DNA of 38,545 bases from an uncultured bacterium (GCA_900661335.1 CAACVY010000024.1:1-38545), one strand, 5' to 3'; counted from the first letter of the stretch, positions 1-9,296 are shown. Made by a program: numbers and translations. Notes: a model not told the origin generated them from the sequence alone.

Positions 1-136
1 AATTTCATTGGACGAATCCAGCGCGACACCGTCCAAGGATTGGAGGAGCGAGCGGCGGAGGGGCCCCCATCGTTGGGCGGACATGAAGTCCGCGTCGCAG
101 CGGGGCAAGATCGGAAGGTTTTTTCCGACGCGCTGG

Positions 137-2713
137 TTAGGGCGCGCGCACCAGTTCGTACCAGATCGTCCGACACTCGGGGCCAACGGACCACGAGGAA
201 CGCCCTTCGGCCTGAGTGACTGGCACACGGTCTCGGCGATCGCCCTTGGGGTCGAGTGCGTAGACCGCTTCGATCCGTCCCTCGAGTTCACAATGGATCG
301 GAACTCCATTGACGACTGTGGGGCCGTGGCCCCACCGGTGACCCACGCTGGTGCGCTCTGCGTTCCATTGCATTTCCTGGTTCTCGGCGCGTCCTACCGC
401 CACCAGGAGCATCCGAGCCGCGGACTCCAATGGCCGTCCGTCTAGGCTCGTCAGCCCTACGACCGCGTAATCTCGGTCCACGGCACCGACCGAAAGTTTC
501 CAACTCCCGAGTTCGAACGTGCGGCGGCCGACCATGCCCCAGACGGCACGAGTCGCGGGCGTGTTGACTGTGACATGGGCGCGCGAGGGGTCGGTGGCAT
601 CCCACACGACCCGGCCGTCGGGGCTGGCGAGGCGGGAAGGCGCGTTGGTAGGCACGGCCGCGAGCGGAGTCGAGGATTTCGGCGCGATGCCCAGTCGGGC
701 CTGCAGCGAGAGCGCGGCAGGCGGGCGCTGGTGGACCGTACCGGCGACCACATCCGCAAGCGGGGGGAGGTCTCCCCGTACAAAGAGGTGCCGGAACAAG
801 CCGAGCGTCGCGAGTTTGACGGGATGCCCGACGAAGCCGAAGTAGCCGCCCAAGGTGTCGCGATTCCATTCTTCACCGGAGTTCGAATAGGTGAAGAAAA
901 ACACGCCATCCCAGTCCTGCCGGGCGGCCATCATCGCGGCGAACGGCACGGTGGAGGCGGCCGCGTCGTGCGGCGCGGGGATGTTCCACTCGGACATCGT
1001 GAACGGGCGGTCGAGCAATCGCCAGGTGGCGCGTTCGCTGAGCACATCGCGGCCGACCGCAGCTTCCATGGGCGTGTTGGCAATTAGCCAGTTCCGCGGG
1101 TCCCACGGCCGACCGGGAAACCTCGGGTGTTGCCAGTAGGCATGGATGTCCACGTAGTCGCACGTGTCCGCCACGATCGCGGCACCGTGGTAGGTGATCT
1201 GGGACGCCGTGATGGGCATGCGCGCGCGCACATCGCGGCGAAGAAAGGCGATCATCTCTCGGATGAATTCGCGCTCGACGTCTTCCATGAACGCACGCAC
1301 ATCGCCGTCGGCCTGGCCGGGCAACGAGCCGTCGGGAATCTGAACAGTCCGGCGCTCGACGGATTGTCCCTGGAGCACCTCGGGGCCTAGGCCCCCTTCG
1401 CGGAACACCAACCCGGCGATCTGAAACGGCAGGTTGGTCTCGCCGAACTTAAAACAGATGCGCGCGTTGCGATCCAAGGTGGCCGTGGCGCGGAACGACC
1501 TTCGAACGTGCCGCCACGCATTGGAGAGAATCAAGCGTTCCGACCAACCCACTGCGTTCCAGGAGTCCGGCCCTTGTCGCGACACATCCACGTGGACTTG
1601 CCGCGGTCGATCGCTGCGGATGTGGAACTCGATCGTATAGGTGCGCCCTTCCACCACGGAGAGGTTCGGGCACTGAAGCTCGCTGTGAGCCGTTTGGCGC
1701 GTGGAGGAAGGCGGTTCGATGGTGAGGACGGGGCCGAGACCCGGAACGGGCTCGGACCAACGGATGCGGGTTCGTTCGCCTCGCGGTGCGCTGAGTCGCC
1801 AACCGGCCGCCCAATCGTCCGGCGATTGCAGACGAGCCACCACCGGCCCGGGCGGCGGTTGGTTTGCCAACCAAGCCGCGCGCCACGCCTCGTCGTTCGG
1901 ATATCGCCGCGCCAGCCACTCGTTGAACTGCCGGCGGAACTCTTCGCGGTACGGCGGCGGCAACTCCAACGCAATGCGCGGCCCACGCAGACTAAAACTG
2001 TTTTCGTTCGTCAGTTCCAGGACGGCGATGGCAGGATCCTCGGCTCGGCGGACGCCACGGTAGGGATTGACGTGGTCGAGGTACTCGCGGATGAACTGTT
2101 TCAACCGCTCGCGCATGGCGGGGACGAAGTAGAGCACGTACTTCGAATACCGGCACTCGTAGGGCAGGCCCCGCGCGATTTCGGGACCGTCTTCGTCGGC
2201 GTAGTTGCGCCCGACGTGCAAGTTCAGGTTGGCGTAGATACCGTGGCGGTGCAGCTGATCGAGAAAATAGTCGAGCCGCTCGATCATGTCAGGGTCCATC
2301 TCCCAGCTGCCGTCGCGAGTACGACGGAGAATCCCGCGCGGCGCTGGGGCCGTGTCGTGGTGGTGGAAGCGCACGGCATTGATGCCGAACTGGGCCATGC
2401 GCGCCGCGAGGGTCGGAGCCAGTTCTTTCGGCGGAACCGTGGCGCCAAAACACAGGTTCACTCCCCAAATTTTCCAGCGCTGGCCGCCCAGGTAAAAGTG
2501 GCTGTCACGGATGGTGACAAACCCTTGAGCACCCGCAGGCTTGGGAACTTCGGCGGAAAAGTCCGTGGCGTTGGTCACCAGGCAGTTCGCCGGTACCACG
2601 AACGGAAACCACTCCTCACCGGCGTAAGCCATCGCAGCTACGACCAAACCCAGCGTGGCGGTGCACAGTCTTGGAGCGGGAGTCTTGGACATGGGTCGAG
2701 CCATGGATTTCAT
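137..2713 (-). CDS. Secreted GH5-like glycoside hydrolase with an inserted carbohydrate-binding-like domain
   Basis: An 858-residue exported protein that probably hydrolyses a polysaccharide or oligosaccharide; the substrate is unknown. Residues 1-31 look like a signal peptide ending AYA. A TIM-barrel of the GH5/clan GH-A kind follows. NAVRFHHHD lies near residue 112, and TNEN places a likely acid/base Glu at 237. MSEWN places a likely nucleophile Glu at 575, and DIHAYW lies near 522. Between the two halves of the barrel, about residues 300-440, lies a beta-rich segment resembling a CBM4/9-type binding domain (TYTIEFHIRSD, then AWRHVRRSF). The start at 2713 is preceded by GAGGA about 8 bases upstream. 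It begins 18 bases after the DUF6807 gene ends, so the two are probably co-transcribed. The fold and the two Glu residues are seen in the sequence; the exact GH family is inference. Confidence 0.8.
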   Translation of the reverse strand: MKSMARPMSKTPAPRLCTATLGLVVAAMAYAGEEWFPFVVPANCLVTNATDFSAEVPKPAGAQGFVTIRDSHFYLGGQRWKIWGVNLCFGATVPPKELAPTLAARMAQFGINAVRFHHHDTAPAPRGILRRTRDGSWEMDPDMIERLDYFLDQLHRHGIYANLNLHVGRNYADEDGPEIARGLPYECRYSKYVLYFVPAMRERLKQFIREYLDHVNPYRGVRRAEDPAIAVLELTNENSFSLRGPRIALELPPPYREEFRRQFNEWLARRYPNDEAWRAAWLANQPPPGPVVARLQSPDDWAAGWRLSAPRGERTRIRWSEPVPGLGPVLTIEPPSSTRQTAHSELQCPNLSVVEGRTYTIEFHIRSDRPRQVHVDVSRQGPDSWNAVGWSERLILSNAWRHVRRSFRATATLDRNARICFKFGETNLPFQIAGLVFREGGLGPEVLQGQSVERRTVQIPDGSLPGQADGDVRAFMEDVEREFIREMIAFLRRDVRARMPITASQITYHGAAIVADTCDYVDIHAYWQHPRFPGRPWDPRNWLIANTPMEAAVGRDVLSERATWRLLDRPFTMSEWNIPAPHDAAASTVPFAAMMAARQDWDGVFFFTYSNSGEEWNRDTLGGYFGFVGHPVKLATLGLFRHLFVRGDLPPLADVVAGTVHQRPPAALSLQARLGIAPKSSTPLAAVPTNAPSRLASPDGRVVWDATDPSRAHVTVNTPATRAVWGMVGRRTFELGSWKLSVGAVDRDYAVVGLTSLDGRPLESAARMLLVAVGRAENQEMQWNAERTSVGHRWGHGPTVVNGVPIHCELEGRIEAVYALDPKGDRRDRVPVTQAEGRSSWSVGPECRTIWYELVRAP

Positions 2714-2731
2714 GGGGATTTTCCTCGCCGT

Positions 2732-3667
2732 TTACTTCCCCGCGCGGGATACCGAATCGGCGGTCCAGCGCCGCCACAGTTCGTCCGCGCGACGGGCATC
2801 CACCGAACCGCGAGCGATGCAGATCGCCCAGAGGAATGTGGCCGAACAACGCGATGGCAATTGGAACGGTTGTGGTTCGGTCGCCAGCCCGAAGCTCTTG
2901 CGGCCAAAAGGGTTGGCGGCGAACAAGCCGTAGGTCCGCACATGCCAAGCCGATGGACGCGGATTGCGAGGATGGTCCAGAATCAACACCCCAAGGTCGT
3001 CGGTCGAATACAGGCACCAACGGGACAGCTTACCCCACGCATCGCGACCGGTTTGCCCGTCGGCGTTCTGGATGCGACCCCGCCCAGGTGGGTCGGCCCT
3101 CAGATCATCCGTCAACCGGATTGCCAGCGAGCCTTCTTTGGTGTCGCCAAACGTCACGGGACTGTCCAGCGCCTGAAGCGTCACACGGAGCTCCAGCACG
3201 TAGTGGTCGCGTGCCAGCTCCCACACGAGCCACTCGCGAATGTCCCGTAGGCAAGGGCGGTCCTCCACGAGCCACACGTTGGTGGTGCATAGCACGCGGC
3301 GCTGGGCGTCGGTTCCGGCCGGCCCCTCCTGCCGGATGATCCCATGTCCGAGGCTCCAAAAATCGCATCCATTGACATCCCCGTGCGTGAACCAAAGCCC
3401 ACGGTGATGGGGATGGTCATACTTTGCATTGTCCGGTGCGTCCAATCCCAGGACGGGGCGGGTGACGACCGGACCGCTGGGCGCGCGCACGGGATGAAAA
3501 AACGGAAATGGCCCTACCTCCGGCCGAAGAACGCACAAGGTTTCCGTCCCTGCCAACACTTCCACGTTGGGCTTTGCGTCGCGGAATTGGATCTCCTGTG
3601 CCAGAGCCTGGACGGCCCACAACACGCACATGCAGATTTGCCAACTACGTTGCTGCCACTGGCTCAT
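2732..3667 (-). CDS. DUF6807 (PmoA-like) family secreted protein
   Basis: A protein of about 311 residues that matches the DUF6807 family, formerly labelled 'methane oxygenase PmoA' although it has no link to methane oxidation. The family signature is visible as YDHPHHRGLWFTHGDVNG followed by CDFW, and a second conserved stretch is FGDTKEGSLAIR. The biochemical role is not established; family members usually sit among sugar-degradation genes of Verrucomicrobia and Planctomycetes, as here. The start at 3667 gives a plausible signal peptide (SWQICMCVLWAVQALA) and has AAGGGGG upstream. A longer reading from 3781 would only add a non-signal, Arg-rich extension. The GH5-like gene follows directly, suggesting a two-gene operon. 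Confidence 0.8.
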   Translation of the reverse strand: MSQWQQRSWQICMCVLWAVQALAQEIQFRDAKPNVEVLAGTETLCVLRPEVGPFPFFHPVRAPSGPVVTRPVLGLDAPDNAKYDHPHHRGLWFTHGDVNGCDFWSLGHGIIRQEGPAGTDAQRRVLCTTNVWLVEDRPCLRDIREWLVWELARDHYVLELRVTLQALDSPVTFGDTKEGSLAIRLTDDLRADPPGRGRIQNADGQTGRDAWGKLSRWCLYSTDDLGVLILDHPRNPRPSAWHVRTYGLFAANPFGRKSFGLATEPQPFQLPSRCSATFLWAICIARGSVDARRADELWRRWTADSVSRAGK

Positions 3668-3920
3668 GTTTAAACCCCCTTGGGAGAGAGCTTGCCGACG
3701 CGAGGTTCTGATTTCAAGCCAATCCTCCTTGGCGGCGAGGCTTTCGGATCTGGGTCGCCAAGACCTATCACTGCTTTGCATATGTGTCCGGAGGTCGAAT
3801 GCGACCCATGCCCCCGCACGCCGGCGTCTGGACGATCTTGGCCGTCAATTGGTTCTGCATCCGGGCTCGTGATGGCTTGCCCCGGCTGCCACGCGAGGCC
3901 GCGGCTGCGTAGCGAGACGC

Positions 3921-3949
3921 TTGACGTCCTCCCGCGGCCGCGATAGAAA
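3921..3949 (+). promoter_or_regulatory. Possible sigma70-type promoter for the PEBP gene
   Basis: TTGACG at 3921-3926 and TAGAAA at 3944-3949 are separated by exactly 17 bases. The expected transcript start near 3956 would leave almost no leader before the ATG at 3961, but about 90 bases before the second candidate start at 4048. The match is by eye only. Confidence 0.4.
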
Positions 3950-3960
3950 AAGTACTTGCC

Positions 3961-4524
3961 ATGAAGCGGGCGTCCATCGGGATCGCCGTGCTCATCGCGG
4001 TGTCACTCGGAGCGATTGGGGAGTCGCCTTCGACGGGAGGTGTGACGATGAAGCTGATCAGTCCCGCGTTCGACCACAACCAGCGGATTCCCTCCAAGTA
4101 TACGGCCGACGGCGCCGACGTGTCGCCCCCGTTGAAGTGGGAAGGCGCGCCGCAGGGCGTAAAGTCTTTTGCGATCATCTGCGACGATCCGGACGCGTTG
4201 CCCGTCGCGGGACGCATCTGGGATCATTGGCTGATCTGGAACATTCCGGGCACACTGACAGAAATTCCCGAGAACATTCCCAAGACGGATGTCGTGCCTA
4301 TGCTGGGCCAAGCGCGACAAGGGCTGAACAGCTGGCCGCGTGTGGGGTACAACGGTCCCGCGCCGCCGCGCGGAAGCGGGGTCCATCATTATCGGTTCAA
4401 ATTGTTCGCGCTCGACACGATGCTCGATCTCCCGGCACGGGCCACGCGGCGTCAATTGGAGCTGGCGATGCGCGGTCACATTTTGGCCGAGGCGGAATTG
4501 GTCGGCACGTACGAACGCCGTTGA
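3961..4524 (+). CDS. PEBP / YbhB-YbcL (Raf kinase inhibitor-like) family protein
   Basis: A 187-residue member of the phosphatidylethanolamine-binding protein family (bacterial YbhB/YbcL type). Family marks are FDHNQRIPSKYTADGADVSPPL, with the motif broken here for length: the key parts are IPSKYT and DVSPPL, then DDPDA, WDHWLIWNIP, GYNGPAPP and HHYRFKLFALD. These line the anion-binding pocket in known members; the bacterial role is unclear. Two starts are possible. From 3961 the first 22 residues form a convincing signal peptide (MKRASIGIAVLIAVSLGAIG). From 4048, MKLISPAF is the usual cytoplasmic YbhB start and has a strong GGAGGT at 4036-4041. I give the longer form. The gene stands alone between two minus-strand units. 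Confidence 0.85.
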   Translation: MKRASIGIAVLIAVSLGAIGESPSTGGVTMKLISPAFDHNQRIPSKYTADGADVSPPLKWEGAPQGVKSFAIICDDPDALPVAGRIWDHWLIWNIPGTLTEIPENIPKTDVVPMLGQARQGLNSWPRVGYNGPAPPRGSGVHHYRFKLFALDTMLDLPARATRRQLELAMRGHILAEAELVGTYERR

Positions 4525-4633
4525 GGCCGCCCAGTCGGGCCGGGACTTCGGCAGCAGTCTGTTTGCATAAGGTCCTGCGCGGGTTCGGATGGCGGAGCGC
4601 TGCGCGGCGGCGGGCCACTGTAGGGAGGGCGAC

Positions 4634-6322
4634 TCAAGGTTGCGCCAACAGAGCTCCGACATCCGGTAGCAGATCGTACCGTTGTCGCCAAGTGGTGTAC
4701 ATGAACCCGCGCACGTTCGGCCACGCACTGCCCAAGCGCAACCAACCGCGCACGTCGTTCAAATCATCGGCATCGTAGTAGCCGGCGATGACGATGGGGA
4801 AGCCTTGCTCGCTGAAAAACCGCAGGCTGGCTTCACGTGGGCGGCCGCCCCAGACCACCATCACCGTGGAACGCGGGATGTAGTTCCACGAACCGGTGAA
4901 ATCGCCCTCGACCAGGTAGTAGCCCGCGTGCGCGTTGTGCCCTGGGTCGAACATGTCGGACCAGACGAGCACCTCGCAGTCCGGGATATGGCGGCGCAGC
5001 GTGGCGGACAGGCGCGTCACGCACTCGCCCAGCAGCGCGGCCATGTCGCGGCCCGCGCACGCGGCGCATGTGCCGCCCATACGAATCTCGTCCATGCTAA
5101 GCAACACCCGTCGCGGCCGTAAGTACTGCGCCAGCAGCGAGGCCTCGTGTTCCACAATCTCGTAGAGTTCTGGTTCGGCCATGCACACGGTGATTTGGGA
5201 GTCATGGATGAGGATCGGGTGGTACCAGCTCACTCGCAGCCGCTGGCCGTCGCGAATTCGGCCGCCGGGCAGTATCCGGATCGCCGGCGCAGGTCGATCC
5301 CAGCGATAGAGATGGAAATTCGGATCCACGAGCGTCGCGTAGTCGCGGTCCTCGACGAACACCTCCTGCGTCGGATCGTCGGCGCGCACTTGCACTGGCG
5401 TGCCGGGCCGGCGCAACACGTTGATGGGGCCCAACTCCTCGATGGACCAATCGTCCAACCAGAACCGGCCCGACCGCCCTCCCCAGACCCCCGCATAGAG
5501 ACGCACCACCTTGCAGGTCATGGAATTGAACACCAACACCAGGCGCGTCCAATCCCGTGTCCCCTCCAACCCAAACTCGCGCGGAGCCAACGAACGCGAG
5601 CCATCAAGGACTTGGACGCGAAACGCATCGCGCGGCTGGAGCCCTTCGGTCTTCACCCACACCGACACCCGATAGCACCGGTGGGGACGGACGTAGACTT
5701 CTTGCATGACGCGGCCGTGCCCGTGCGGATTGGATTGGAAGTTTTCGAAGCGCAACGAACACCGTCCGCTGTGCGCAACGTTGGTGTCCACGAAACTGAC
5801 CTGTCCAGGTTGGTCGTGAAATCGGTAGCCGGCCACTCGGTGCCCCGTGTGTTCTTCAAAGCCCGGGTTCCGGATCTCGACGGGCGGGTCGGGCACCAAC
5901 CATGCCGAGCCGCCCCGCACTTCGAACAGCGCATCCTTCACCGGTACGCCTTCGGCGAGATGGCGGTTGTGCGAGAGAAAGCCCCCGCCATAGCCCACAG
6001 AGAACACCGAAGGAATCAACTCCAACCCGAGCTGTTCGCACCACGCGCGGATCGTCTCCAACCGGCGCAGTTCTTCGGGCGATTTGCGGCAAAGACTGTC
6101 CAAGCCTGCCGACAATACCGCGCCGTTGTAGCCGTGCTGCGCGGCGGTGCGCAAGATGGTTTCGATGTTCGCCATTTCGCTGCCGCGGTTCGGATTCAAC
6201 CCGAAAATCCACACCCAACGGTTGGACCAGGCTGGATTGGCATGGGCGAGGGTAGCGGCGAGCATGGCCCCCACCGCGCAGGCGCACACGCGCGGACAGA
6301 CAGAACGCCAGTGTACAGTCAC
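4634..6322 (-). CDS. Secreted GH20-like TIM-barrel protein with embedded CBM-like domain (uncharacterised family)
   Basis: A 562-residue exported protein from a GTG start at 6322, with a signal peptide ending AHA near residue 28. The N-terminal barrel half has NIETILRTAAQHGYNG and ELIPSVFSVGYGGG. Residues about 155-290 form a CBM-like jelly-roll insert (NPGFEEHTGHRVAGY, then RFWLDDWSIEEL). The C-terminal barrel half has LLSMDEIRMGG, CAAC, VLVWSDMFDPGHNA, GSWNYIP and IVIAGYYD. The Asp-Glu pair in SMDEI sits where GH20 and related hexosaminidases place their catalytic pair, so a retaining glycosidase on amino sugars is a reasonable guess. I recognise the SDMFDP and AGYYD pattern from unstudied planctomycete and verrucomicrobial proteins, but know no assigned activity. 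It is convergent with the PEBP gene. Confidence 0.75.
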   Translation of the reverse strand: MTVHWRSVCPRVCACAVGAMLAATLAHANPAWSNRWVWIFGLNPNRGSEMANIETILRTAAQHGYNGAVLSAGLDSLCRKSPEELRRLETIRAWCEQLGLELIPSVFSVGYGGGFLSHNRHLAEGVPVKDALFEVRGGSAWLVPDPPVEIRNPGFEEHTGHRVAGYRFHDQPGQVSFVDTNVAHSGRCSLRFENFQSNPHGHGRVMQEVYVRPHRCYRVSVWVKTEGLQPRDAFRVQVLDGSRSLAPREFGLEGTRDWTRLVLVFNSMTCKVVRLYAGVWGGRSGRFWLDDWSIEELGPINVLRRPGTPVQVRADDPTQEVFVEDRDYATLVDPNFHLYRWDRPAPAIRILPGGRIRDGQRLRVSWYHPILIHDSQITVCMAEPELYEIVEHEASLLAQYLRPRRVLLSMDEIRMGGTCAACAGRDMAALLGECVTRLSATLRRHIPDCEVLVWSDMFDPGHNAHAGYYLVEGDFTGSWNYIPRSTVMVVWGGRPREASLRFFSEQGFPIVIAGYYDADDLNDVRGWLRLGSAWPNVRGFMYTTWRQRYDLLPDVGALLAQP

Positions 6323-6497
6323 GATAGACTTGCTCCCTTGGTCCTCGGTACGTTCGCCGAGGCTCTAGAGAATTTTTGCCTTAACCGGTGACAAGATGCG
6401 AACGGGCTGGATCTGCGACCAGGTGGGGCAGAGTGATAGGTGCCGATCCAGTGACCTCGTACGTGGGGAGCCCTTCAAGCACGCCTTCGCGCTCAAG

Positions 6498-6722
6498 TTA
6501 CCGGCGGAACCATAGATTCGCTGTTGCACAGATCAAAAACAGCAAGGTCAGACCCGCCGAAAGCACGATCACAAGGCGGAACGCCCACTCGGGCACATAA
6601 ATGCCCACATCGGGATACATCATGAATGCCAGCGCCGTCCCGACCCCTGCGGAGAACAGCGCAAGCACGTAGAATAACCCCGTAGGACTTCCGACAAGCC
6701 GCGCGCGTCTCATCGCAAGCAT
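6498..6722 (-). CDS. Small two-helix membrane protein, unknown function
   Basis: About 74 residues with two clear hydrophobic spans, FYVLALFSAGVGTALAFM and FRLVIVLSAGLTLLFLICA, separated by a short loop with Asp and Glu and ending in Arg-Arg. No family is recognised. I chose the ATG at 6722; an in-frame TTG lies at 6749 and another ATG at 6713, and none has a well-spaced Shine-Dalgarno. It stands alone between the GH20-like gene and thrB on the same strand. A short gene without a known family could be spurious, but the membrane pattern argues for a real protein. Confidence 0.5.
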   Translation of the reverse strand: MLAMRRARLVGSPTGLFYVLALFSAGVGTALAFMMYPDVGIYVPEWAFRLVIVLSAGLTLLFLICATANLWFRR

Positions 6723-7008
6723 TTTATTGTGGCCCGCTCCACGTGACAACTGGCTATCTCGCGGAAATGCGTCCGCGATCGTACCGGGCCACTGCGCCAG
6801 TCACCCCACGCTCGATTCCCCGACGAACTCGCTGTTCGCGAGTACGGGGCGGGTCCGGCGAAACAGGGTGGGCGAGGAGAACGAATCGGCGGCGGCCTTT
6901 CCACGTCCTCTGATTTGCGTTAGCGAGCTTTGGTTTTCTCTGGTTTTCTCCTCTGCCCATACTGCGCCGGCGCAAGACGCAGAAGTTCGCGTCTCGGAAG
7001 GATGCAAC

Positions 7009-7950
7009 TCATTGGAGCCCGCCGTCGTCCAGCAGCCGCGTGCCGTGTGGGTCCACCGTGGTGATCCAACTCTTGGACGAAATGCCCAGCGAGTTGAAGG
7101 TTAGCACCATTTGTTGTTCGATCACGCGGGCTTTGGCCATGTTGTCGGTGATCGCGAACACCGACGGGCCTGCGCCAGAGATGGCCATGCCGTCGGCACC
7201 GGCTTTCAGGGCGCTTTCCTTCACTTGATCATAGCCGCGAATGAGTTTGGAGCGCACCGGTTCGATCACCACGTCGTTGAGGCTGCGGGCGAAGAGCGAG
7301 TAGTCGTTCTTGGCAAAGGCCGCCGTGATCAGGGCCGTGTTGGCCATGTTGAACACGAACGCGCGCATGGGGACAGTTTCAGGAAGAATCTTGCGCGCGT
7401 CGCGGGTGAGCACGGTGATCGCTGGCGTCACAAGGATAATTTTCAGCCGCCGGATGATGCCGATCCGGGTGACGTCCAATGGCACGCAACAGCGGGTGAG
7501 CGTGGCGCCACCCAACAGCGCCGGCGCCGTGTTGTCGGCGAAGAAGCCACCGGATACTTCCGCTTCCGCTTGGGTGGCAGCCAGAATGAGCTGCTCGGTA
7601 CTCAGTTGCCGACCGTAGAGCCAATTGGCGGCAAATGCGCCGGCGGCGGCGGACGCCGCGCTGGACCCCAGCCCCGACCCCGCGGGCAACCCCTTGTGGA
7701 TCCGCAGCTCCAAGCCCCCGCGGACATTGAGAAACCGCAACACGTTGGCCGCCGCGATGGCCGCAGTGTTCTTGGCCGGATCACTTGGAATCGGCGTGGG
7801 AGAACGGATTTCCACAATTCGGATTCCGCTGGGACGGCGCCGTGCATAGACGATGTCGCCCAGCCCCTTGACCGCCATGCCGAGCACATCGAACCCTGGG
7901 CCGATGTTCCCGATCGTGGCGGGCGAGTAGACCTGGATCCATCCCCTCAT
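7009..7950 (-). CDS. thrB: Homoserine kinase
   Basis: ATP-dependent phosphorylation of L-homoserine to O-phospho-L-homoserine, the substrate of threonine synthase, in the cytoplasm. The 313-residue protein is a GHMP kinase of normal length. The N-terminal strand VYSPATIGNIGPGFDVLG is typical. The ATP-binding motif LPAGSGLGSSAAS lies near residues 88-100, and the C-terminal GHMP motif GADGMAISGAGPSVFA is present. The ATG at 7950 overlaps the thrC stop by ATGA, and GAGGG sits just upstream inside thrC, so translation is likely coupled. Reading further upstream would only add residues lying within thrC. Function is strongly supported by motif and context. Confidence 0.95.
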   Translation of the reverse strand: MRGWIQVYSPATIGNIGPGFDVLGMAVKGLGDIVYARRRPSGIRIVEIRSPTPIPSDPAKNTAAIAAANVLRFLNVRGGLELRIHKGLPAGSGLGSSAASAAAGAFAANWLYGRQLSTEQLILAATQAEAEVSGGFFADNTAPALLGGATLTRCCVPLDVTRIGIIRRLKIILVTPAITVLTRDARKILPETVPMRAFVFNMANTALITAAFAKNDYSLFARSLNDVVIEPVRSKLIRGYDQVKESALKAGADGMAISGAGPSVFAITDNMAKARVIEQQMVLTFNSLGISSKSWITTVDPHGTRLLDDGGLQ

Positions 7951-9296
7951 GCGTCCCTCATCAAACGCTTGACCAACGCGGAGTAGTCGGCATCCATGGG
8001 TTCGACGGCGGGCGGCCGCTGGGCCCAACGTTCGAACGATGGTGGTGGGGTCGGCGAAAAGCCCAGCACCGACTCGATGACCTCCGGAAACTTGGCCGGG
8101 TGGGCAGTTTCAAGGCACACGGCGGGGCGGGGCCCGGCGCCGAGGCGATAGAACGCTTCGACACCCACGGCGCCATGCGGCTCGAGCAACACCCGCCGCT
8201 CCTGCCACGTGCGCCGAATCCGCTCGCAGGTGGCCGCATCGTCCACGGACACCGAATCCAGTTGCCGGCGCATCGCCTCGAGGTCCGGTGCACGCTTGAC
8301 CTCGCCTTCCCGAGTGAGGATGCCGCCATACCAATCGAAGTAGCGCGCCAAATTGCTGGGATTGCCCACGTTCATGGCGTTGGAGAGGCACGCGCGCGAC
8401 GGCACCAGTGGGCGATACGTGCCGGTGCGAAGGAACGTGGGAAATTCGTCGTTCGCGTTGACGGCGAGAATCAGCCGCGCGACCGGCAACCCCATGCGCC
8501 GAGCCAATTCCCCGCCGAACGAATTTCCGAAGTTGCCCGAGGGAACTGCAAAGGTCACGGGGCCTGCATCCCGCGCGATTTGGAGCCACGCGTAGACGTA
8601 GTACACCGCTTGGGGCAGAATGCGGCCGATGTTAATGGAGTTGGCGGAGGTGAGGTGCAGCGGCGCCAACTTCGGATCCAAAAACGCTTCCTTCACCAGC
8701 GCCTGACACTGATCGAAGGTTCCGCGCACCGCCAATGCAGTGACGTTCTCGCCGATGTGGTCCAACTGGAACTTTTGAACCGGGCTGACTTCGTTCGCGG
8801 GATAGAGCAGAAACACGCGAAACCCTTCCAGCCCGCGGAACGCCTCGCCGACTGCACTGCCCGTGTCGCCGGAGGTGGCCACCAGGACGGTGTGTCGTTC
8901 CCCGCGGGAAAGATATTGCAATGCCCGCGCCATCCAGCGAGCCGCAAAATCCTTGAACGAGGCCGTGGGACCCCGGTCCAGCCGAAGAATCCAAACGCCA
9001 TCGTCGAGCGGCTCCAGCGGTACCTCGAAGTCATACGACTCTTCGCAAATGCGCCGCAGCACATCCGGCGGAATAGACTCGGACACAAATGGACGCAACA
9101 CGAACTCCGCCACTCCTGCGTACGGAGCGCCGCGCAGCCGTTCCAATTCCGTCGGTGACCATCGTGGCAAGCGGTCGGGCATGTACAGGCCGCCATCCGG
9201 CGCCAACCCCCGCTGCAGCGCCTCTGCGAAGCTGACCGCGACACGATGACCGCCCGGAAGATCCCGGTTGGTGCTGATGTATCGAATCGGTTCCAC
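7947..9296 (-). CDS. thrC: Threonine synthase
   Basis: PLP-dependent conversion of O-phospho-L-homoserine to L-threonine, the last step of threonine synthesis. The 449-residue length fits the longer thrC class. YISTNRD opens the protein, GLAPDGGLYMP is the conserved N-terminal motif, and ASFKDFAAR carries the PLP lysine (K115). ATSGDTGSA is the phosphate-binding loop, and TSANSINIGRI and VPSGNFGN follow. The start is GTG at 9296, chosen because MEPIRYISTNR matches the family N-terminus; no strong Shine-Dalgarno is visible. It forms a two-gene unit with thrB. Homoserine dehydrogenase and aspartokinase are not in the window. Confidence 0.95.
   Translation of the reverse strand: MEPIRYISTNRDLPGGHRVAVSFAEALQRGLAPDGGLYMPDRLPRWSPTELERLRGAPYAGVAEFVLRPFVSESIPPDVLRRICEESYDFEVPLEPLDDGVWILRLDRGPTASFKDFAARWMARALQYLSRGERHTVLVATSGDTGSAVGEAFRGLEGFRVFLLYPANEVSPVQKFQLDHIGENVTALAVRGTFDQCQALVKEAFLDPKLAPLHLTSANSINIGRILPQAVYYVYAWLQIARDAGPVTFAVPSGNFGNSFGGELARRMGLPVARLILAVNANDEFPTFLRTGTYRPLVPSRACLSNAMNVGNPSNLARYFDWYGGILTREGEVKRAPDLEAMRRQLDSVSVDDAATCERIRRTWQERRVLLEPHGAVGVEAFYRLGAGPRPAVCLETAHPAKFPEVIESVLGFSPTPPPSFERWAQRPPAVEPMDADYSALVKRLMRDA

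Noticed and set aside
1508-3250. A 580-residue open frame on the plus strand opposite the GH5-like and DUF6807 genes
   Set aside because: It has no family resemblance and no ribosome site. It is an antisense by-product of GC-rich codon use in two well-supported minus-strand genes.
2732-3667. Methane monooxygenase subunit PmoA
   Set aside because: The family's old name is misleading. The protein is soluble and secreted, unlike membrane PmoA, and sits among sugar-degradation genes.
6931-6950. Two exact tandem copies of TGGTTTTCTC
   Set aside because: A two-copy 10-base repeat in an intergenic stretch, with no further copies seen, so probably incidental.
6963-6994. Palindrome TGCGCCGGCGCA followed by AGACGC/GCGTCT, downstream of thrB
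   Set aside because: It could be a terminator for thrCB, but there is no T-tract on the minus strand, so I do not call it.
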